Below, piece by piece: positions 57,945 through 64,000 of a DNA stretch of 64,000 nucleotides. A program made the position numbers and the translations under genes. The notes below the pieces were generated by a model. The model was not told where the DNA came from. It saw only the letters and a program-made list of their open reading frames with translations, and did not search any database. The DNA comes from Ochotona curzoniae. Lineage: Eukaryota; Chordata; Mammalia; Lagomorpha; Ochotonidae. Position 1 is the stretch's first letter. Every line of letters starts with the position of its first letter. The DNA lies in assembly GCF_017591425.1 (NCBI RefSeq), contig NW_024466307.1:4541001-4605000 (forward strand), written 5' to 3'.

Positions 57945-58165
57945 TTTTAAGATTTATTTAATTTTTATTGGAAAGTCAGATATACAGAGAGGAGGAGAGA
58001 CAGAGAGGAAGATCTTCCCTCTGATGGTTCACTCCCCAAGTGGCCGTAACAATTGGAGCTGAGCCAATCTGAAGCCAGGAGCTTCTTCCCAAGTCTCCCA
58101 CATGGGTGCAGGGTCCCAAGGCTTTGGGCCGTCCCTGAATGTTTCTCCAGGTCACAAGCACGAAG
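57945..58165 (-). mobile_element. CSINE, youngest-looking copy, pika-type, 5' truncated
   Basis: 'tttttaagatttatttaatt', 'tttattggaaagtcagatat', 'acagagaggaggagagacag', 'tggttcactccccaagtggc', 'gaagccaggagcttcttccc', 'aagtctcccacatgggtgca', 'gggtcccaaggctttgggcc', then a break near 58165 before the head. The 'ggaaagtcagatatacagag' block and 'aaggctttgggcc' are the strongest pika-like signatures in the window. Confidence 0.95.
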
Positions 58166-58724
58166 CGTTAACAGCTAGGTGGAAGGAGCCCTCGTGCTGC
58201 AGACACGGATGCTGAAATGCTGCACAGGTCGCCACTCCACTCACAAAGAAGTCCTCAACAGAAGGACCAGTTCCCCTGGATAATATATTTTTTATAAATC
58301 ATGCTTTTGTGTAGAAAGAACTGTGCACAATTTTTAAAGCTAAATATAAATCCCTAAAACAAAGCTCGTGTTTCTTAGACATACAGTTGACTCTAACAGA
58401 GGAGAATTCTTGTGGGATCTTTTGGTAAAAAGGCAGACTTTTGAGCCTTCCTTCAGAATTATGATGTTGGAATCCTGGAGACTGAATCACAGGTCCACAT
58501 GATTATTGCACAAGTCTGGGGAGTTTTGAAGATTACTGATTTGGAGTAACTTCTGTAGATGTGGAAGTTCAGGTTCAAAATAATGTTTCATTACACAGGC
58601 CAAGTGTTTATCTCACTGGTTGTAAATCATGACAGCAGGAATTGCAAAAGGCATTAAGATGTGCTTTCTACATGGCATAGATATTTCTAGATATTTTGTA
58701 TATGTTTCAGTGATGCAAATGCAA
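58166..58724. other. Unique DNA, nothing assigned
   Basis: 58166-58270 is somewhat GC-rich ('gaagcgttaacagctaggtg') and could be a decayed SINE head. The rest is AT-rich without features. Confidence 0.5.
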
Positions 58725-58905
58725 ATAGTTTCTTTGATTTGTTTGCCTGTTTGAAAGGCAAAATGAGAGGGGATATAAAGAAAGACAGACTTTCGCACTG
58801 AACCGGATGGAAGGTTAATAAAGTGAGACTGGAACAGGGATGCAGACACGTGACACTGGCCCTACAAGCAGCTTCTTCACATGCTGGGCCAGAACAACGC
58901 CTCAA
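58725..58905 (-). mobile_element. CSINE, internally deleted, reverse orientation
   Basis: 'tgcctgtttgaaaggcaaaa', 'tgagaggggatataaagaaa', 'gacagactttcgcactgaac', then directly the head-side blocks 'gactggaacagggatgcaga' and 'cacatgctgggccagaacaa'. The middle third is missing. Confidence 0.72.
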
Positions 58906-59325
58906 AAAATGCATTTCCTGGCTCTCCGATAGGGACGACTGTCAGGTGCACCACTGTGCAACTCATCACAGTGCGTATGATAAAACCACACTTGCCTAAA
59001 TCTCTTCCAGTTAACGAGAACAGCACAAGCAGTGGAGTGGAACGAAGCAGGCATAGACCATCTCTAGTGGAAGAACTGGGTCTACGAAGCCTCGTTTCTC
59101 AGCCAGGACAGTCAGTACGGCAGTGTGGTCTAAGAAGCCCCTCACTGGTCCTTTCCTCCTCCTCCTCGCCATCAGCATCCTTGGACCTCTCCTGCAATCT
59201 GACCCTTGCCATGTGTTCTCTGGCTGTCTTCTCATTTTCCCTTGTAAATGTCACCCTGCATTGACAATAATGCCTTGGAGAATACAGTTGATTTTATCTC
59301 AAAAAAAAAAAAAATAAATAAAACC
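58906..59325 (+). other. GC-richer segment ending in a poly(A)-like run, possible retrocopy
   Basis: An atypically GC-rich stretch of about 350 bases ends in an A run at 59301-59314 and AATAAATAAAA. The plus-strand frame at 58881-59264 (127 codons) and the 64-codon one overlap in different phases and have no family similarity that I recognise. A 5'-truncated gene retrocopy or an unrecognised retrotransposon is possible. Confidence 0.35.
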
Positions 59326-60180
59326 CCCAAAGAGAAATTGCTGAAGTTACCTCTAGTTTAAAGACAAGGCAACTGTTCTTTTAAAAAGAAAAAGAAGAAA
59401 AAAGTTTGCCTAAAGATTAAGTAAAGTAAATCATGGGGAAGATATTCAGATAACACCGTTTTGCTTTGCAGCATATTCTAATACATGTGCTGTATTTTGA
59501 TTATTACTAGTTAATAAAAATTAACAAAGAAAAAATAAAGAAAAATATATGCTATACTATTTTGTATCAATTAATACTAAAAACAACAAAAAAAGAAAAA
59601 TACTACCATCGTATCTGAAAAAGCACTGTGTTTCATGTATTGATATGAGCCTTCCTTTTAAAACAAATTATTTAATTTAAGGAAATAAATAAATTTAAGG
59701 AATCTATCAAGTGGATAATTGCTGGGGAACATATAATTCATATCAAAATAATTGATAAAATAGTCCTCCTTAAGTGATAGAAATTTGAGAGTGAGAAATA
59801 TATTTTAAAGTGTTACTTTGAACATTTTCTGGAGTCCTGCTTCTTTTAATGACAGAATCACATAATCAGAAAAAATGCCTTTAGATATGAAAGAATGACT
59901 CAGGAACAGAAGGAGGTTCACACTGGGAGGAAACAAGCCTAGTGAGATGCTGAGCGGCCCACAGACCCTCTCAGTGTCTCACAATGTTGGCTACAACTCA
60001 GTAACTGCAAATCAAAAGCAGCCAAAGAATCAGAAGGAAGCATCTCATCAGACCACTGTGCTTGGAAAATGAAGACTGCTCCTAGCATGGAGATGATGCT
60101 ACATTTCTGCCTAAATTATGAACCAACTACTAGACTAACGGGCTTACCCTTCCATGGAAACTGAGGTGTCTGGGAGCAGA
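59326..60180. other. AT-rich unique DNA
   Basis: A-rich patches at 59375-59405 and 59515-59605. Nothing recognised otherwise. Confidence 0.6.
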
Positions 60181-60440
60181 CCTTGGGCACAGTGGATGTG
60201 GCTCCACTGCAGTAACCAACCCCTGTGTGACAGTGACAGGGCTTCAGTGTAGTTCTCTGTTGGATTCTACATTAGAGTTCAGCGGCCGATGACGCAAGCA
60301 ACAGAACTCCTGACAGAGTCAGGTCAGGGTCCAGACTGCGGGCTTCAGTCTGGGTCAGCTTTATCTGTGGGCATTCGGAGAGCCAGCCAGTACACAAACA
60401 ATCTCTGTATTTCAAATAAAATAAGCACACCTTTAGAAAG
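60181..60440 (+). mobile_element. Old CSINE, strongly diverged
   Basis: 'cttgggcacagtggatgtgg', 'ctccactgcagtaaccaacc', then decayed middle parts, 'tgggtcagctttatctgtgg', 'gcattcggagagccagccag' and the tail 'tttcaaataaaataagcaca'. The usual CT-rich stretch is reduced to 'aatctctgta'. Confidence 0.6.
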
Positions 60441-63004
60441 TAAATAGTCTGTTCAGATATGTGATAGGAGGGACAATTGTCAGAAAATATTCTGCAAAGG
60501 TAAGGTAAAATCTGAAACGTAATTGGAACCTAGAAAAAGAGGACCCTAACTTTACATTGTATCTGACTTCAATAAACACAAAATTCAATCAGCTATGTTG
60601 AAAGTAGTACTAACAGGGATTGAGGAGGAAAAGAAAATGAAAGAAAGGAACCCTTCTAGGTACATTCTCTTTACCAATTAATTTTATTGATTAAGTAATG
60701 ATCAATGGCCACAGTGGAATAGCTGTAGATAGAAATAAATCCAAATAAATTTATTCATCCCATCTGTGCTATTTTCCATATTAAACAGTTTTGATTGATT
60801 TCTCTTTTTATTAGATTATTTAGCTACCATCATGATTTGAGGAACCCTAACTCATGAAGATGTGACCAGAATTTCTCTAAGCATTCAAAGTGATTTAAAT
60901 GAATCAGTGCTAGTTTATCCAACAAACTTCTCACTTGTTTATGGACTAGCCTTTTTAATCAATCAGAAAACAACAAAATACTGACATTATTTAAGCGGCA
61001 CACAAAATTCATTTCCTCTTTCATTTTTTGGATTTTTCAGACTCTTGTTAAAAACTGGCATAAACAACACATTCAACTGAGTGAGTTTAAGTTGAGAATC
61101 AAACCTTAATTAAGCTCATGTATTTTGTCCAGCATTTTGTCCAGCAGTGAATGGAATCCTAACTCATGCTATTTAAGAGTGGGGATGATTTATACCTTTT
61201 CCCTAACACTAATTCATTGTAAACTATTCCCAAAGCAATTTGTAATTGACATTAAAAAAACTTTTAAAAATCACCTATACCAATTTAATTTATACAAAAA
61301 CAGAAAAAAAGACATTAAATAATCTTACTGGTATCCTGAGTGTCACGGCGTAGCTGTGAGTAGGGCAAAACTGAGAAAAGGGGAACATTTTGTTCTTAAA
61401 GCTCTTTTACTCTGCCTTAATTCTTTTCTCTTCTTGAATCAAAACACAACCAAGTGTTAATAGATCACAGCGGTCATATTTCTATATTAATAAAGTTACT
61501 TGTCTTACAAAAAATAATCTTTAAATTTTGTTAAGAGCCTTATCTCCACTTCCTGTTGATTTTTGCTATTTTATGCAAATATGTGTATGGATCTTATTAC
61601 ACTACAGCTTATATTAGTATTATTACTGTAAGATGTGCCTCTTTCAGAAAAAGACTACTGGTAAAGATTTCAGTCTATAAACTAAATATACAGAAGACAG
61701 ATTTGAGACAGATTGAGAGGATGATCCTAATTTTATTACCTATTTTAGATGGTAATCAGGGTTGGGTGCTACAGAAAAGCTCATTCATGGACCCTGGCAA
61801 GTGACAGCATGATCTGAAGGTTTGGGATTGGTAACAAATTCATAAAGTGAGTTGGCTTTTCCTGTATTGAATGACCTACTCAAGATAGGAAATGTCTGTA
61901 CAGCTCTAAAATTCAATCCACACTACTTCTTTAAATATTGGACCAAAGAGTATGTATGCATTTTTCTTTCAATCTATTTGACATTGAAGAGAAAAAAATG
62001 TTATTGAGCAAATTTCAATATTAAATGTACAAGTAAATGTACAATATGAAACCTATTCTCATGACTTAAGAATATTAATAAAAACTAAAATGTCTGTCCT
62101 TGGGGCTCTCATTTCAAGTCAGTGTTGACAGCTGGTGAGAGACACTCGAGAGGACAGAACAAAGTTTGAACCAATTTGAAGATGCAACTCAAGGAATCTT
62201 TATTATGATGTTGAGCAGGGTGAGACATATGAGTGAGAACTTATAAGACAGAAACAAATAAATGAATGAGGGGGAGCAATCAATCTAGGATTTAATTCAT
62301 AAGTAATTAATGATTCATTTAAATGCAAACATATTCGTGAGACAGTGACATGTATACTTCATCAAAGTTGACAGTTGTTGTCGCATCTAAAATTTGCAAG
62401 TGGATTTCCTTGAGTGTCTCAGACTGTTTGCAACAGCAGATTTACTATTAACGAGTATGAGAAGTTTCTGGTTGAGAACACATCTCATTACCCGCCTGCT
62501 GTTTGTCCCCTGTACTTAACCTGTTAATCACAACACCACCTGCTATCTATCAGTTAGCTATTAGCAAGCATACTTGTTTATCTTTTAGAGTTTATGTCAT
62601 CAATTCAAAGTCCTCTGCCTTTGTATCAAATAAGGTCACATTGAGGAAGCATTTGTCACACTGTACTATACAACCTAGAATCATCAGTACTATAGTAAAG
62701 ATAATATCTTCAATTATGTCTCTCAATGATCCATAAACTTCTAATTCTATAATGTTTTAAAAACAAAAATTATAATTTTAACAAACTGCTTTATATTGTT
62801 GTCAAGCAAATCATTAAGAATAATAAACTATTAAAGTTCTAATAACCTGATTTTTTTCAAATTTACTATATATGAATAAGCCTGACATCTTTTCATTTGA
62901 TGATTTTTTGCAATCCTTGCTTACATTACTTGCTGAAGTATGGTGAATTTTAGTTTTTATTTGTTGAAGTATTTATTTAATTAAACATTAAGTCTTTGAG
63001 TACA
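60441..63004. other. AT-rich unique DNA
   Basis: 61122-61145 is a perfect 12-base tandem duplication (ATTTTGTCCAGC twice). 62100-62260 is slightly GC-richer with 'ggaatctttattatgatgtt', which could be the reversed end of an LTR, but no family is recognised. No exon or RNA gene was seen. Confidence 0.5.
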
Positions 63005-63240
63005 ATTTTTAAAAATGTTATTTCAAAAATTAAAAAGAGAGGAAGAAATAAAGGGAGAGAAAAAAAAACAAGAGGGGAGACAAGGTAGAGACAGAGAAAG
63101 ATGACATTTTTGAATACATTTATCTCCAAAAAGGCTGAAAACAACATTAACAAGGATTCACAACTAAGACCTCCAATCCTGTCACCATTGGATACACAGC
63201 TGGCCAACCACGTAGTGATTTTCTTGCAGAGGTGATTTGC
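63005..63240 (-). mobile_element. Possible old CSINE, reverse orientation
   Basis: A purine-rich stretch 'gagaggaagaaataaaggga' and 'acagagaaagatgacatttt' is followed by 'ctccaaaaaggctgaaaaca' and 'acattaacaaggattcacaa', in the order expected of a decayed reversed CSINE. The head is not recognisable. Confidence 0.42.
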
Positions 63241-64000
63241 AGGAGTTTAAAGGCAAAATTAGTGCAAACACACATGATTTAATGAAAGAAAATGTGATGA
63301 AAATAACTGCTAATGTCTCCTGGCAAATATACATAGATACTTACATAAACTCCTGGGCACACAGCATCTATCAGCTCTGAAGAGAAAAGCAATTTAATAG
63401 CTACTTCCTGACTCTTGTAACGTAAAAGCATTCAGAAAGAATGTGGGGTAAAGAAAGTGGGGTGAGCGTGTGTGTGTGTATTTGTGTGTGTTTGTGTGTG
63501 TGTGTGTGTGTGCGTGTGTAATGATTATTTTTCTGTCATTAATTCTTACATGCTCTTCCATACAAAAGATTAGGTCACATTGCTCTTATCAGAACCATTA
63601 TCACTACAGCAAGTGAAAACACAGCAGTGTTTTAAACGGGCCTGATAAAAACAGAGTTGTATAAAAGCAACAAGCAACATTTGGTTGAAGACTAAAGGCG
63701 GCATTTTGATTGAGGGAAAATGAGCAAATAACCACATTCAGCCCATTCGGGAGACATTCTGTGGGTTTAAATTGCCTCTTTGGGTAGATTTCTTTCAATG
63801 ATAGTATCTGTTAATTAATGGGGATACATTTTGACCATCTGAGAGTAGTTACTCTGAAGATTAAACTTTTATAATCAAGAGAATCACAATGATAAGTTGT
63901 ATTGACCTTTTATCAATTATAGGGAAAGGAGTTGTGACTTGTACTAGTCAGGATTTTCCACAAGAACAAAATGTGTGTAAGAGAGAAAAGAGGGAAGCAA
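63241..64000. other. AT-rich DNA to the window end
   Basis: Apart from the (TG)n repeat at 63466-63519, nothing recognised. The final 80 bases become GA-rich. Confidence 0.6.
63466..63519. repeat. (TG)n microsatellite, interrupted
   Basis: Runs of TG broken by TATT, TTTG and TGCG. The longest pure run is about 10 units (63490-63512). Confidence 0.95.

Noticed and set aside
58881..59264. 127-codon plus-strand open frame as a gene
   Set aside because: It begins inside a reversed SINE, competes with another frame in a different phase, and is Ser/Leu-rich without a recognisable family. The segment is kept only as an unexplained retrocopy candidate.
1..64000. CRISPR array, operon, phage or other prokaryotic system
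   Set aside because: Composition, SINE/LINE/LTR content and absence of dense long ORFs show mammalian nuclear DNA. No regularly spaced repeats of CRISPR type were seen.
1..64000. tRNA, U6, 7SK, Y RNA or 5S genes
   Set aside because: I looked for their characteristic openings and box sequences by eye and found none beyond the tRNA-derived heads of SINEs. A covariance-model scan would be decisive.

Overview
The window reads as non-coding nuclear DNA from a lagomorph, most likely a pika (Ochotona) rather than a rabbit or hare. It is AT-rich and CpG-poor. About thirty copies of the lagomorph C-type SINE (CSINE, tRNA-derived) lie on both strands, recognisable by the GCAGTAGAGGA-type, GGGAGACC-type and TTCAAATAAATAAATCTT-type blocks and by pyrimidine-rich stretches before the tail. 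Several copies carry variants I associate with pika, such as the reverse-strand block near 57970-58130 (GGAAAGTCAGATATACAGAG) and 'cccaaggctttgg' where rabbit usually has 'aaggacttggg'. The genus call rests on memory of repeat consensus sequences, not on an alignment.

I found no protein-coding gene, no convincing exon and no RNA gene. Every open frame is 133 codons or shorter. The longest ones are shadows of SINEs or pyrimidine tracts (25688-26089, 55852-56214), and the rest are what chance gives in AT-rich DNA. The best unexplained frame outside a recognised repeat is a 115-codon one at 6172-6519, which I could not identify. The window is therefore probably intergenic desert or the inside of a very large intron.

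Layout: 1-3.4 kb is plain AT-rich DNA ending in a compound (AC)n(TC)n microsatellite. 3.6-5.8 kb is a SINE cluster with an inverted pair and an abutting same-strand pair, next to an unnamed A-rich repeat that recurs near 14.5 and 48.4 kb. 5.8-15 kb is mostly unique with old MIR-like relics. 15.5-18.5 kb holds four plus-strand SINEs. 18.5-23.5 kb is a long SINE-free stretch with one GC-richer patch. 23.5-32.5 kb is SINE-rich, including a copy with a greatly expanded CT tract. 36.8-37.9 kb is a lagomorph-type L1 3' end. 38-50 kb has few SINEs and holds an MLT1-like LTR end, an old L1 3' end and two clear inverted repeats. 50-60.5 kb is SINE-rich again, and the last 3.5 kb is AT-rich with a (TG)n repeat.

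I see no gene system here and nothing that can be called a new biological system. The points most worth checking are several repeat-free stretches that look like possible conserved regulatory elements, the unnamed repeat family, the inverted SINE pairs, and the small duplications and palindromes.
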